This document shows positions 1 to 7,962 of a DNA stretch of 64,000 nt, in pieces; positions within the stretch are counted from its first letter, which is position 1; each line of letters begins with the position of its first letter. A program made the translations under genes and the position numbers. The stretch comes from Truepera sp965215315 (lineage in GTDB: Bacteria > Deinococcota > Deinococci > Deinococcales > Trueperaceae), in NCBI GenBank assembly GCA_965215315.1, contig CBDCDB010000004.1, positions 101,494 through 165,493 of the forward strand, read 5' to 3'. Below the pieces are notes generated by a model, which saw only the letters and a program-made list of their open reading frames with translations, was not told where the DNA came from and ran no database searches.

Positions 1-666
1 GCCCCGACGATGATTCAGGCTAGCTCGAGTACGCCGACCGTACCCTTAGCCCGCGCCCCGTGGAATGAACCCGGCATCATCATGAAACTTTTAGACGCGG
101 GGTGTTACGGCATCATTTACCCGATGATCAGCACCCGCGAGCAGTGCGAAGCGTTCGTTGCAGCGTGCCGCTATCCGCCTCACGGCGTCCGCTCGTTCGG
201 GCCGACGCGGGTACAGCTCCGCGCAGGTGCGGACTACGCCGAACACGCCAACAACGAGATGTTGACCTTTGCGATGATCGAAACAGCCGAGGCGCTCGGC
301 AACTTGGGCGAGATCATGTCTGTTCCCGGCCTCGACGCGGTTTACGTCGGGCCAGCCGACCTCAGCCAGGCGCTCGGCGGCGCACCCGGCGCAGACTGGG
401 AAGAAGGGCCGGTCGCCGACGCGATCAGGGAGATCGTCAAAGCGGCGCGTGAACACGGCGTCGGTGCAGGTATTCACACTGTTTCAGCGCGTTACGCGCA
501 GAAGATGGTCAGGCTCGGTTACGCGTTTGTTACGGTTCATTCAGACCTCAGCTATCTGATTGCGGGCGCGGACGCGGTCGTCACCGATCTCAAAAACACT
601 GCCGAAAACGACGACGCCGAAAACGCCCGTGAAGAAATTTCGGCGGCAAGATCGTCCTCTTACTAA
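1..666 (+). CDS. HpcH/HpaI-family aldolase, C-terminal part (5' end outside window)
   Basis: This family cleaves 2-keto-3-deoxy or 4-hydroxy-2-oxo acids to pyruvate (or an oxo-acid) plus an aldehyde in the cytoplasm, using a divalent metal. Visible hallmarks are the RAPWNEP segment, then LLDAGCYGIIYPMI, the family motif RSFGPTR, an acidic metal-ligand region MIETAEAL, and VGPADLSQALGG. The frame is open to base 1 and the first ATG (base 10) lies inside the conserved barrel, so roughly 30-40 N-terminal residues are missing because the window starts here. The lacI-type gene begins one base after the stop, which suggests one operon. The C-terminal tail after TDLK is poorly conserved and Asp/Glu-rich. 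The exact substrate cannot be told. Confidence 0.85.
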   Translation, partial: APTMIQASSSTPTVPLARAPWNEPGIIMKLLDAGCYGIIYPMISTREQCEAFVAACRYPPHGVRSFGPTRVQLRAGADYAEHANNEMLTFAMIETAEALGNLGEIMSVPGLDAVYVGPADLSQALGGAPGADWEEGPVADAIREIVKAAREHGVGAGIHTVSARYAQKMVRLGYAFVTVHSDLSYLIAGADAVVTDLKNTAENDDAENAREEISAARSSSY

Positions 667-667
667 A

Positions 668-1798
668 ATGCCCACCGATGAACCCCGAGCCAAAGGCCGT
701 AATGTGCGCCAGAAAGCGCCTGTTACGTCACACGACGTTGCCAGGGCTGCGGGTGTGTCGCAGTCGGCGGTCTCGAGGGCGTTTAATCCAAACGGCAAAA
801 TCGCTGCGGCGACACGTGAAAAGGTGCTGGAGGTCGCGCGCGCGTTGGGCTACTACCCAAACGCTTTTGCCCGCACACTGGTACAGCAGCGCACCAAGGT
901 CGTCGGGGTCATGATGGCGCGAATCGACAACCACTTTTACCCTAAGGTACTCGAGGACTTGACGACGCAGCTCTGGCAAGTAGACCGTCAAGTTATGTAT
1001 TTCGGGGTTGACGAGGAACGCGTCAGCGCCCAACTTGACGCGTCGACCGACGTACCATTTAGCTATGACCAGGACCTCGGCAGAGTTCTGCAGATGGCGC
1101 TACAGTACCGCGTCGAAGCGATGGTCGTCGCGTCTGTTACGCTCTCGTCGCGCACAGCCGAAATCTTCTCAGAAGCGGGTATCCCGGTCGTTTTGTTTAA
1201 CCGCTCACCCAGTCACGCGCAGCGTAGTGCCAACGTCTACGCGGTATCGTGTGACAACTTTTACGGGGGTACGCTCGCGGCTGACACCTTTTTGGACGCC
1301 CGCTACGCGCGTTACGCCTTTATCGGCGGCAGCCCCGACACGTCGACCAACAGAGACCGCAAAGCCGGGTTTATGGACACGCTCAAAGGGCGCGGCGCAG
1401 GCCTCACTTACGCAGTTGAGAAAGAGTACAGCTACGCGTGGGGCAGAAACGCGTCCCGGTATCTCTTCGAGCAGAAGACGCCGCCCGACGCCATCTTTTG
1501 TGCCAGTGACCTGATCGCGCTCGGCGCACTCGACAGTGCTCGAGCCGAATTTGCGCTGCGCGTCCCTGAAGACGTCGGCATCATCGGTTTTGACGATATA
1601 GAGGCGGCGGGTTGGCTCGGCAACCAGCTAACGACCGTCCGACAACCCATTGACCTCATGCTCAAAGAAACTTTAGCGGTCGTTACCGGCGAGCGTGAAA
1701 AGGCGGGACAGTTCACGCTACCTGTTAAGCTGATTGCCCGCGCAACCACACGCCCAAGTGTCTCAGCTAGCAGGGTACGCACCGAGAAGGTGACGTGA
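668..1798 (+). CDS. LacI-family transcriptional regulator
   Basis: DNA-binding repressor/activator of the LacI/GalR family, 376 residues. The N-terminal helix-turn-helix (about residues 18-45) reads SHDVARAAGVSQSAVSRAF, followed by the hinge region and a periplasmic-binding-protein-like sugar-sensing domain (VVGVMMARIDNHFYPKVLE onward, with the usual DAIFCASDLIALGAL and VGIIGFDDIE motifs). I chose ATG 668, one base after the aldolase stop; a longer frame from 560 only overlaps the aldolase. The position between the aldolase and the HpsN-like dehydrogenase suggests it controls this catabolic cluster. A strong terminator follows it. The ligand is unknown. Confidence 0.9.
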   Translation: MPTDEPRAKGRNVRQKAPVTSHDVARAAGVSQSAVSRAFNPNGKIAAATREKVLEVARALGYYPNAFARTLVQQRTKVVGVMMARIDNHFYPKVLEDLTTQLWQVDRQVMYFGVDEERVSAQLDASTDVPFSYDQDLGRVLQMALQYRVEAMVVASVTLSSRTAEIFSEAGIPVVLFNRSPSHAQRSANVYAVSCDNFYGGTLAADTFLDARYARYAFIGGSPDTSTNRDRKAGFMDTLKGRGAGLTYAVEKEYSYAWGRNASRYLFEQKTPPDAIFCASDLIALGALDSARAEFALRVPEDVGIIGFDDIEAAGWLGNQLTTVRQPIDLMLKETLAVVTGEREKAGQFTLPVKLIARATTRPSVSASRVRTEKVT

Positions 1799-1837
1799 CG
1801 TCGTGACACATCCGAGTAATGCGCCATCCGAGCTTTC

Positions 1838-1882
1838 GGGACTCGCGCCAAGCCGAAAAACGCAGCCGTTGGCGCGAGTCCC
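1838..1882 (+). terminator. Strong hairpin terminator after the lacI-type gene
   Basis: A perfect 14-bp inverted repeat (GGGACTCGCGCCAA at 1838-1851 paired with its complement at 1869-1882) with a 17-nt loop, followed by TTCGTTT. It sits between the regulator and the next gene, so the dehydrogenase remnant probably had its own promoter. Confidence 0.75.
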
Positions 1883-1919
1883 TTCGTTTCCAGCCTAGCC
1901 TCAAGTCAAGGAGAAAGTC

Positions 1920-2581
1920 GTGTTAAAAACCATCAAAGCCGGTACTGAAGTTGGTGTCCAAGACGCCATCACCAAACAGGTCGAAGAGACCGTCAAAACG
2001 ATGCTCGCCAAGATTAAACGTGATCGCGACGCGGCGGTCAGACGCTACTCGGAAAAACTCGACCAATTCAACCCCGAGCAGTTTCGGCTTTCGCAAAGTG
2101 AGATTGACGACGCGGTGGCCTCGCTGACGCCTAAAGAGCGGAGCGCGGTTGAGTTTTCGCGCGAGCAGATTCAGCGCTTTGCCTAGGCGCAGCGCGCCAC
2201 GGTGGTTGACCTCGAGCTTGAAACACTGCCGGGAGTCGTGTTGGGGCACCGGCACATCCCCATTGACGCAGTGGGGTGCTACGCACCGGGCGGGCGCTAC
2301 CCGATGGTCATTTCGCCGTTTATGGGCATCGTCACGGCGAAGGCGGCAGGGGTGCGGCGGGTAGTGGCGTGTACGCCGCCCCGAAACGGTCAACCGCATC
2401 CGGCCACAGTTGCCACGATGGCGCTCGCGGGTGCCGACGAAATTCTTGTGCTCGGTGGCGTGCAGGCGCTCGCAGCGATGGCTTACGGTACGGAATCTTT
2501 AGAACCCGTAGACTTTTTGGTCGGTCCCGGTAACGTCTACGTCGCCGAGGCCAAACGGCAACTCTTCGGCACCGTCGGCAT
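1920..2581 (+). pseudogene. HisD-family dehydrogenase (HpsN-like), broken by amber codon and IS3
   Basis: N-terminal half of a histidinol-dehydrogenase-family NAD enzyme. The segment GCYAPGGRYPM and the run ending AYGTESLEPVDFLVGPGN resemble the sulfopropanediol/sulfolactate dehydrogenase (HpsN) subgroup more than true histidine-biosynthesis HisD, which fits its place beside an aldolase and a LacI regulator. The start is GTG 1920 with AAGGAG upstream. The frame is interrupted by TAG at 2184-2186 (context FA-stop-AQRATVV) and continues in the same frame. The IS3 element then cuts it right after VGI, before the catalytic region, and no 3' remainder exists beyond the IS. It is inactive unless the amber is read through, and even then it is truncated. 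Confidence 0.8.
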
Positions 2582-2649
2582 AGAAATGGACCCAAGAATC
2601 GAGACAGACCCCTTGGTTGAAAGCGCTAGGCTTTCAGAAAGGGGAAGAA

Positions 2650-2931
2650 ATGAAAAAGCAGAGGCGAAACCACTCAGCAGCGTTCAAGGCGAAGGTAGCA
2701 CTAGAGGCAGCCAAAGAAGAGAAGACGCTCGCCGAGTTGTCACAGCAGTTTGGCGACCACGTACAGCAAATCTCAGCGTGGAAACGGCAGCTCTTAGCGC
2801 AGGTCAGCGAGGTCTTCGAGAGTGGTGCGGACAAGCAGCGTGACTTCGAGTCTGAGGTCAAAGACCTCCACGCCAAGATCGGTGAACTTACGATGGAACG
2901 AGATTTTTTGTCCGGCAAGCTCAGGCGCTAA
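2650..2931 (+). CDS. IS3 transposase OrfA (helix-turn-helix)
   Basis: 93-residue DNA-binding subunit. It begins MKKQRRNHSAAFKAKVALEA, the typical IS3 OrfA helix-turn-helix, and ends with a heptad-rich segment (about residues 55-90) like the OrfA leucine zipper. The start is ATG 2650 behind AGGGGAAG. The frame can also be read from 2617, but that start lacks a ribosome site. Near the end, the run A-TTTTTT-G at 2903-2910 lies where OrfA and OrfB frames overlap; OrfB is in the -1 frame and open through this site, so a programmed -1 frameshift could make the OrfAB transposase. Copy 2 at 17347 differs at only a few residues. Confidence 0.88.
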   Translation: MKKQRRNHSAAFKAKVALEAAKEEKTLAELSQQFGDHVQQISAWKRQLLAQVSEVFESGADKQRDFESEVKDLHAKIGELTMERDFLSGKLRR

Positions 2932-2951
2932 GCAGGTCTGAGCGCCAAGCG

Positions 2952-3824
2952 ATGATCGACAGAGAAGCGCTGCTGCCGGTTGTAAGACAATACCGATTGC
3001 TGGGCGTGAGCCGTGCATCGGTGTACCGCCGGAGGGCAGCAGTCTCGGAAGAAGAACTGACGGTCATGCGCCACATAGACGAGATCCATCTAGCACGGCC
3101 CTTCCTAGGAAGTCGCCGGATCGAAGGTGAACTCAAAGACCGTGGTTTCACCGTTAATCGCAAACGTGTTCAGCGCTTGATGCGGGTCATGGGTATTGCG
3201 GCCATCTATCCCCAACCAAGAACCTCGAAAGCTGCCAAGGGACACGAAATCTATCCCTACCTACTTCAGGGACTCGAGCCGAGCCGACCCAATCAAATAT
3301 GGGTCGCCGATATCACGTATCTGCCGATGCCCAAAGGCTTCTGCTACCTCGTCGCGATCATGGATTTGTACAGCCGTAAGATTCTGAGTTGGCAGCTGTC
3401 GAACAGCCTCGACCCACGCTTTTGCATGACTGCCTTAACCGAGGCCTTGGCAACACACGGCGCACCTGAGATCTTCAATACCGACCAGGGTGCTCAGTTC
3501 ACCTCTCAAGCATTCACCAGCTTGCTTGACCAGCACGGGGTTCGGATCAGCATGGATGGCAAAGGTCGCTGGATCGATAATGTCTTTATCGAACGCTTCT
3601 GGAGAAGTCTCAAATACGAGGAGGTTTATCTCTATGCCTACAACAATCTTAACGAAGCCCGAATTGGCCTAGAGCGCTACCTCAGCTATTACAACGGCGA
3701 ACGCCGTCACAGCAGCCTCAGCAAGCAAACACCTAATGCGGTGTATGGTGAGGCCACAAGCAACCGGGTACTGCCCCATCTGCCGATATTGGGTAGGGCG
3801 GTGACGCCGAGACCTTGCTCGTGA
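2952..3824 (+). CDS. IS3 transposase OrfB (DDE integrase)
   Basis: 290-residue catalytic part of the transposase. It has the N-terminal IS3 HTH_21 region (SRRIEGELKDRGFTVNRKRVQRLM), then the rve/DDE core: D in VADITYLP, D in FNTDQGAQFTS and E in VFIERFWRSLKYEEVY, with the terminal SYYNGERRHSSL motif. It appears complete and active. ATG 2952 lies 20 nt after the OrfA stop, but the frame is open upstream through the T6 slip site, so it is probably made as an OrfA-OrfB fusion. The part after about residue 100 is nearly identical to the 17649 copy, while the first 90 residues differ more, so the two copies may have exchanged segments. Confidence 0.9.
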   Translation: MIDREALLPVVRQYRLLGVSRASVYRRRAAVSEEELTVMRHIDEIHLARPFLGSRRIEGELKDRGFTVNRKRVQRLMRVMGIAAIYPQPRTSKAAKGHEIYPYLLQGLEPSRPNQIWVADITYLPMPKGFCYLVAIMDLYSRKILSWQLSNSLDPRFCMTALTEALATHGAPEIFNTDQGAQFTSQAFTSLLDQHGVRISMDGKGRWIDNVFIERFWRSLKYEEVYLYAYNNLNEARIGLERYLSYYNGERRHSSLSKQTPNAVYGEATSNRVLPHLPILGRAVTPRPCS

Positions 3825-3874
3825 ACAGCGTTAAGAACGAACGGGGTGCTGTCTCGAGGATAAGGTCCACCTCT

Positions 3875-4585
3875 TATCGCGGGCGTCCTGCGGTACTAGG
3901 CAACACCGCAGAGGTGCGGGCTTTTACCGCAGCGCAGCAGCACCGCGCACTTACAGAGATGGCGGCAGCGTGGCAACAAGAGCAAGGCGCAAGGCTGAGT
4001 ACGATGGCGTTTTCTAGAGCACTTAAGCGACTTGGCTATACGCGTAAAAGAAGAGCTATCTCTACCGGGAGCGCTCACCAGCAGCACGGCAAGCCTTCGA
4101 GCAGGAGCTAAGCACACTAGACCCGGAGAAGTGCGTGTATATCGATGAAGCTGGCGTTGAAGAACACGCTCGACTATAGCTACGGCTGGAGCTTCAGTAC
4201 ACGCTGCAGTGCTGAGAAGCTGGGACATTTTACCCAGCGCGTCTCGATGATTGCCGCCTGGTGTCAGGGTAAGGTCTTGGCACCGATGACCTTCACCGGT
4301 TACTGCGACGGCACGGTAGTCGAGACCTGGTTTGAGCAGGTGCTCATCCCTACGTTAAAAGCTGGGCAGGTCGTTATTCTTGATAACGCCTCATTTCACC
4401 GTCAAGCAACCCTGCAAAAGTTACTCGAGCCGCTCGGTTGCCGTCTACTCGCCCTACCGCCTTATTCTCCTGACCTCAACCTCATCGAGCCGCTATGGAA
4501 CCAGATTAAAGCCCTTATTAAACATCATCCTGACCTAGACCGTGCTTTCCATGACAAGGTAAATGACGCTTTTTGTAGCCTCTAA
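3875..4585 (+). pseudogene. IS630-family transposase, decayed and left-truncated
   Basis: Remnant of an IS630 DDE transposase. The pieces lie in different frames: AEVRAFTAAQQHRALTEM (3875-4055), then a segment containing VYIDEAGVEEHA around 4136, then HFTQRVSMIAAW to the end with the second catalytic Asp in VVILDNASFH and the Glu in PDLNLIEPLWNQIK. At least two frameshifts and an in-frame TAG separate these parts. The 5' end is cut at the IS3 boundary. It is not related closely to the identical IS630 pair at 10168 and 30495. Confidence 0.8.
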
Positions 4586-4980
4586 ACCGTTAGATGCTAT
4601 ACCTGCTATATTTTGTTCATTCCCATGACTCGAAAAGGAAATAGGTACCAGGAACACCCCTGACTTCTACCCAGGTCGAAGTAGTAAAGGGACACAGGTC
4701 AGTTTGTTTTATGCTGCCCTTAAGCACAGTTCAACTCCGAGAAATAAGACCTGCTCCGGACGGCTGTTGAACGTTTCCCTAAACTCGCCGATACGACGCT
4801 GCCCGAAGTCACTTTGGCGTGCTGAAGAAACCTGTCACAACCTGTTTGTCGGCCTCAGGTCGAGTTCAATTTGGCCCTTATCAATGAGCCGACTCGGTGA
4901 CCCCATTCGAAGCGAGGTGGAAAGGTTCAAAGCTGATTGGAGCACTTGATTGTTTATCTTCTTGTTTGCAGCACTATAGA
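4586..4980. other. Gap without recognisable gene
   Basis: 395 bp between the IS630 remnant and the convergent end of rep. The open frames here are short, lack ribosome sites and resemble nothing I know. I see no clear terminator or repeat. Confidence 0.5.
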
Positions 4981-6396
4981 TCAGATTTCAGGAGTGTCTG
5001 TTAGTGTTGCTCGTACGCGTTCTGCAACCTCTCTCGCTTGGCCTACTAGCAGCTGCTGCTCGTCTATAAACGTTTCGATGTCGTGCACAGTTTCGGGAAG
5101 TTCGTCGAAGTAAAGTTCAAGGAGGTAGGCATTTCGGGCAATCTCATACTGAGTTCCCTGCCACCCTGCTTTGTCAAGTACTTCAAGTACGTAAGGGCGT
5201 TTTCGGGTTTTTAGCTCAACGCGTAACATTTCCGGAAGTGCCTCGAGGGTGGTTTTGTCGAGTGTTTCAAGGACGCTTTCAGCTGCCTGATTGCGGAAGG
5301 CGTCGAACGCGTTTTTAATCATCTCGACCAGTTCTTGCTCAGCGGCCCGCTTTGCCTGCTTTTTTGCACCGGCAGCGTCTAGCTTAAGTGAACGCGACGC
5401 GGCTCCCGAAACGACGAGGTGTTGGATAAAGCCCGGGAGGTTGGTGACGGGTTTGCCCAGGCTATTACCACGGTTTGCAGCGGCTCGGCCAAGCGTGATA
5501 GCCCGGTCAACGACGTGGTGACCCTGTGCCATAACGAAGGCTTCGGCGTCTTGGACATATCCGGTAGTGCGGAGTTCGTCTGCTACGGTAGACTCCTCAG
5601 ACGATAGAACCGGCTGCTTGGCTGGTACCAACGAGGGTTTATCGCCTTCAACAATTGAAAGATGAAAGCGGACTTGCTTAATAGCGCGGCCTTGCCTGAG
5701 CGCGTCAAACGAAAAACGTAAGCGTCCGTGCAATTCGAACTCAGCGGAGGCGCGCTCGAGCATTTTACGAAAATCGCGCCACGCTTTGTATTTTTCTATC
5801 CAAACTTTTTTCGAACCCTTTGTTTCAAGTGTACGCATCCCCAAGCTGAATTTAAGGTCGGTGATGTGATAGGTCAAAATCTTTTTCCCGCCACCGTGCG
5901 AGTCGTGCCACAAAATTTCATAAAGCCGCTGACCATTAAATGACTCCATCGGCAGCACATCAAGAAGCGGAATCGTATTGTAGCGTTCGCGCAGCTCGAG
6001 CAAAAGTGGGGCAAGTTCTTCGTTCAACCGGATTTTAACGTACGACTCACCCGTCTCGCTCGATTCTGCCGGAACGTATTCAGCAACTGTCGTCCACTGA
6101 AACTCCCTGAACCCCCCATGTTCAGTCGGTATAAAAACAATGCGCCGCAGCAACCCACGCGCCGCTCGTTCAGCGCGGGCATAGGGATTCTCGCCAAAGT
6201 GCCGGGTAAGTTCTTTCATCCCGATTTTATGCGTCAGAAGCTCTTTATCACCACTGTTGATTCGGGCCATTGTCAGAAAGATCAGCCGCTTCTCGTTGAG
6301 TTCGAGTGCCTGGCCGCTCTTTGCCAGCATGTTGGCCTGTCTGACACGTGCTTTATCGAATTCGAGATCGAGCTTTTCGCCGCTGCCTTGAAACAC
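4981..6396 (-). CDS. Plasmid replication initiator, Rep_3 (RepB-like) family with C-terminal extension
   Basis: 471 residues. The first 250 or so residues fit the Rep_3 initiator fold (two winged helices): RQANMLAKSGQALELNEKRL at the start, then RAARGLLRRIVFIPTEHGGF and the second winged helix LRQGRAIKQVRFHLSI. Such proteins bind iterons and open the origin. The remaining 220 residues form an Ala/Lys/Glu-rich helical extension that I cannot assign. The start is GTG (6394-6396) behind GAGGAG. The gene reads away from the iterons at 6498-7103, which is the usual layout. The promoter overlaps an inverted repeat, so autoregulation by Rep is likely. It ends in TGA, and no convergent gene is close. 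Confidence 0.9.
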   Translation of the reverse strand: MFQGSGEKLDLEFDKARVRQANMLAKSGQALELNEKRLIFLTMARINSGDKELLTHKIGMKELTRHFGENPYARAERAARGLLRRIVFIPTEHGGFREFQWTTVAEYVPAESSETGESYVKIRLNEELAPLLLELRERYNTIPLLDVLPMESFNGQRLYEILWHDSHGGGKKILTYHITDLKFSLGMRTLETKGSKKVWIEKYKAWRDFRKMLERASAEFELHGRLRFSFDALRQGRAIKQVRFHLSIVEGDKPSLVPAKQPVLSSEESTVADELRTTGYVQDAEAFVMAQGHHVVDRAITLGRAAANRGNSLGKPVTNLPGFIQHLVVSGAASRSLKLDAAGAKKQAKRAAEQELVEMIKNAFDAFRNQAAESVLETLDKTTLEALPEMLRVELKTRKRPYVLEVLDKAGWQGTQYEIARNAYLLELYFDELPETVHDIETFIDEQQLLVGQAREVAERVRATLTDTPEI

Positions 6397-6431
6397 GAAT
6401 ACTCCTCTACTAGTCAGGTGCGCTACGTCAG

Positions 6432-6473
6432 CGTATAGCTAGTGTGGAATCCTTGTCAAGGCCGATTCCACAC
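6432..6473 (-). promoter_or_regulatory. rep promoter inside an inverted-repeat operator
   Basis: On the minus strand TTGACA (6454-6459) and TATACG (6432-6437) are 16 nt apart, upstream of the rep GTG. A perfect 10-bp inverted repeat, GTGTGGAATC (6442-6451) and GATTCCACAC (6464-6473), brackets the -35 box, and the centre CCTTGTCAAGG is itself palindromic. This is the expected layout for Rep dimers or another repressor blocking rep transcription. Confidence 0.65.
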
Positions 6474-6497
6474 CAAGCAAGTTCGCATCAGACAAGG

Positions 6498-7103
6498 TCG
6501 AATATCTTGCCCACTTTAGCGGCGCAGACCGCCGTGCATTAGACAGCTATACGAATCATTTGCCCACAGTTACACTACAGCACCTTCACGGAGCGTAAGA
6601 GCGAATATCTCGCCCACACTACGCCTCATACGCCGGGTCTACGCCACCGTACTTTTGAAAATAACGTAATAGCACGGTGTTTGTACTATTACGAATAATT
6701 TGCCCACAGATAGCGAACAATTTGCCGCTACTTAACGAATACGCTGTCCACCTAAGCGAACAATTTGCCCCTCTTGAACGAACATTGTGCCCCACTATAA
6801 CGAACAATTTGCCCCTTTTACTCGAATTATTTGTCCCCTTATACATGGGTTTTTTACGTCGGTGAGCCGCTTTTTGGGGGGTGACAAATAAGAAATGTTT
6901 GTAATTTCAAATGTACGAAGTCAACATCAATGCAATCCAAGCGTTTCGAGAATCACCAAATGCTTAGTTTTGCTGTTGCTCGAGGATTTTTGAAAATTCA
7001 TGTGTTTTCGCCGGAAGGTTTCCTAAGCTAACGACTCAAAATTAGATTGACACGATGCGGCACAATAAAAATTTGAGATGGGGGGGACGAATTATTTGCC
7101 TAC
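6498..7103. repeat. Iteron array, probable origin of replication
   Basis: At least eleven related repeats with consensus close to CGAAYAATTTGCCCAC occur at 6498, 6551, 6601, 6691, 6713, 6735, 6756, 6778, 6800, 6822 and 7087, all in the same orientation. They are closest between 6691 and 6838 at 20-22 bp centres, about two helical turns, so Rep molecules would lie on one face of the DNA. An AT-rich stretch (about 6885-7080) lies between the dense block and the last iteron and could be the unwinding element. They sit directly upstream of rep. The irregular spacing and lack of unique spacers rule out a CRISPR array. Confidence 0.85.
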
Positions 7104-7529
7104 ACTTGACGAATACCGATACCACCAATTAGTAGTCAACAGAAAACGCGACGGTTCAGTTAAGGCTTGACAGCAGTTACGGTGTGTGTGGGTGATACAG
7201 TGCAGGAGGCAAACATCTGAGTCTTGTAAAAGCCGTGCTACACATCTCATCGACGACTTTTCGCTAACTAGAGTTGGCGGGCAGAGCAGAGAATCTGGGT
7301 TTGTGTCTGGTCAACGCTTGATTTCGTCGTGCCCCGAGAAATTGCTGCAAGAAGACGCACAACATTCCTTCATTTCCACCATTACGAACACCGTGTCCAC
7401 TTTTCGAACCCGAGCAACTAAAAAATGCTGTTTTTCCGCCCGCTGGACGTTAAGGTGAGCCACGAAACATGCCTACGTCTTCTATTTGAGGTTTTGAGAT
7501 TTTAAAATAGTTTTTAAAGGAGTTTTAGA
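7104..7529. other. Origin-proximal non-coding DNA
   Basis: About 425 bp between the last iteron and the small peptide gene. A degenerate iteron-like motif (GACGAATACCGATACCACC) starts at 7109. The 90-codon frame that can be read here has no ribosome site and no recognisable motif. The end is T- and A-rich. Confidence 0.4.
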
Positions 7530-7640
7530 GTGTTAGGTGGTTTTGTTACAAACATGGTCAAAGCGGTCGTGGCAGGAAATTGCTCCGTCATTTTGGCGCT
7601 GCTACACGTTTGGTTCGAAGCCGCTAAATCCAAGACGTGA
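7530..7640 (+). CDS. Possible 36-residue membrane peptide
   Basis: GTG 7530 follows AAAGGAG (7516-7522) at a 7-nt spacing, a far better ribosome site than most genes here have. The frame encodes 36 residues with a hydrophobic centre (VVAGNCSVILALLHVW) and a Lys-containing tail, ending in TGA. Small one-helix membrane peptides next to plasmid origins are often type I toxins or holin-like killers, but nothing in the sequence proves that here and no antisense RNA promoter was identified. The alternative is a chance frame behind a chance purine run. Confidence 0.35.
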   Translation: MLGGFVTNMVKAVVAGNCSVILALLHVWFEAAKSKT

Positions 7641-7810
7641 TTCCAAAAAAGAAAGCTTCGTGGGACGTCCTTGGCTACGTACGGGGACGCGGCGGGTAAT
7701 GCGATACTAGCAGTACCCTTACCATGTTTGCTACCATTGGACTGAACTGAGTATATATAGTTTTGTGTGTATGCTGCTCATGTAGGTCCGTATTGTACTT
7801 TTCGATTTGC

Positions 7811-7824
7811 GTTTCCGGTGAAAT
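7811..7824. promoter_or_regulatory. Candidate parS-like site
   Basis: GTTTCCGGTGAAAT is close to the bacterial parS pattern GTTTCACGTGAAAC, with arms GTTTC and GAAAT around a CGGT centre. It lies 140 bp upstream of parA. Only one clear match was seen, so this is weak. Confidence 0.3.
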
Positions 7825-7869
7825 ATTCTTTTGACGGTTTGATCGTGGTGGACGCTGGTTCCATGTGTT

Positions 7870-7886
7870 TGTCCCACTCTGGGACA
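7870..7886. promoter_or_regulatory. Inverted repeat upstream of parA
   Basis: TGTCCC and GGGACA are separated by ACTCT, about 75 bp before the parA start. It could be an operator for control of the par operon; no clear promoter boxes could be assigned around it. Confidence 0.3.
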
Positions 7887-7962
7887 GGGGCATATCGGTA
7901 TAGGTTGAACTATTCTGATAGGATACGAAAATGGGATCGGCAATCACGAAAATGGTTGAGCA

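Larger units (their letters stand above)
2582..3874 (+). mobile_element. IS3-family insertion sequence, copy 1
   Basis: 1293 bp, nearly identical to the copy at 17279-18571. The ends are imperfect inverted repeats: left AGAAATGGACC, right (reverse complement) AGAGGTGGACC, and the similarity continues about 20 bp further in. It carries orfA and orfB. The flanks do not match (CAT on the left, TAT on the right) and neither neighbour continues across the element, so flanking DNA has been deleted or recombined since insertion. The intact 3-bp duplication is seen only at copy 2. Confidence 0.9.

Noticed and set aside
91..477. Open frame opposite the aldolase gene
   Set aside because: Shadow of the aldolase frame: no ribosome site and no recognisable motif; the + frame carries the conserved family blocks.
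4704..4949. 81-codon frame in the gap before rep
   Set aside because: No ribosome site, unnatural Arg/Ser/Cys-rich composition and no known motif.
6619..6865. Two opposite frames within the iteron block
   Set aside because: They are translations of the iterons themselves.
6498..7103. Regularly spaced repeats resembling a CRISPR array
   Set aside because: Repeats are only about 16 bp, centres are 20-22 bp apart in the dense part, there are no unique spacers of constant length and no cas genes; they fit iterons upstream of rep.
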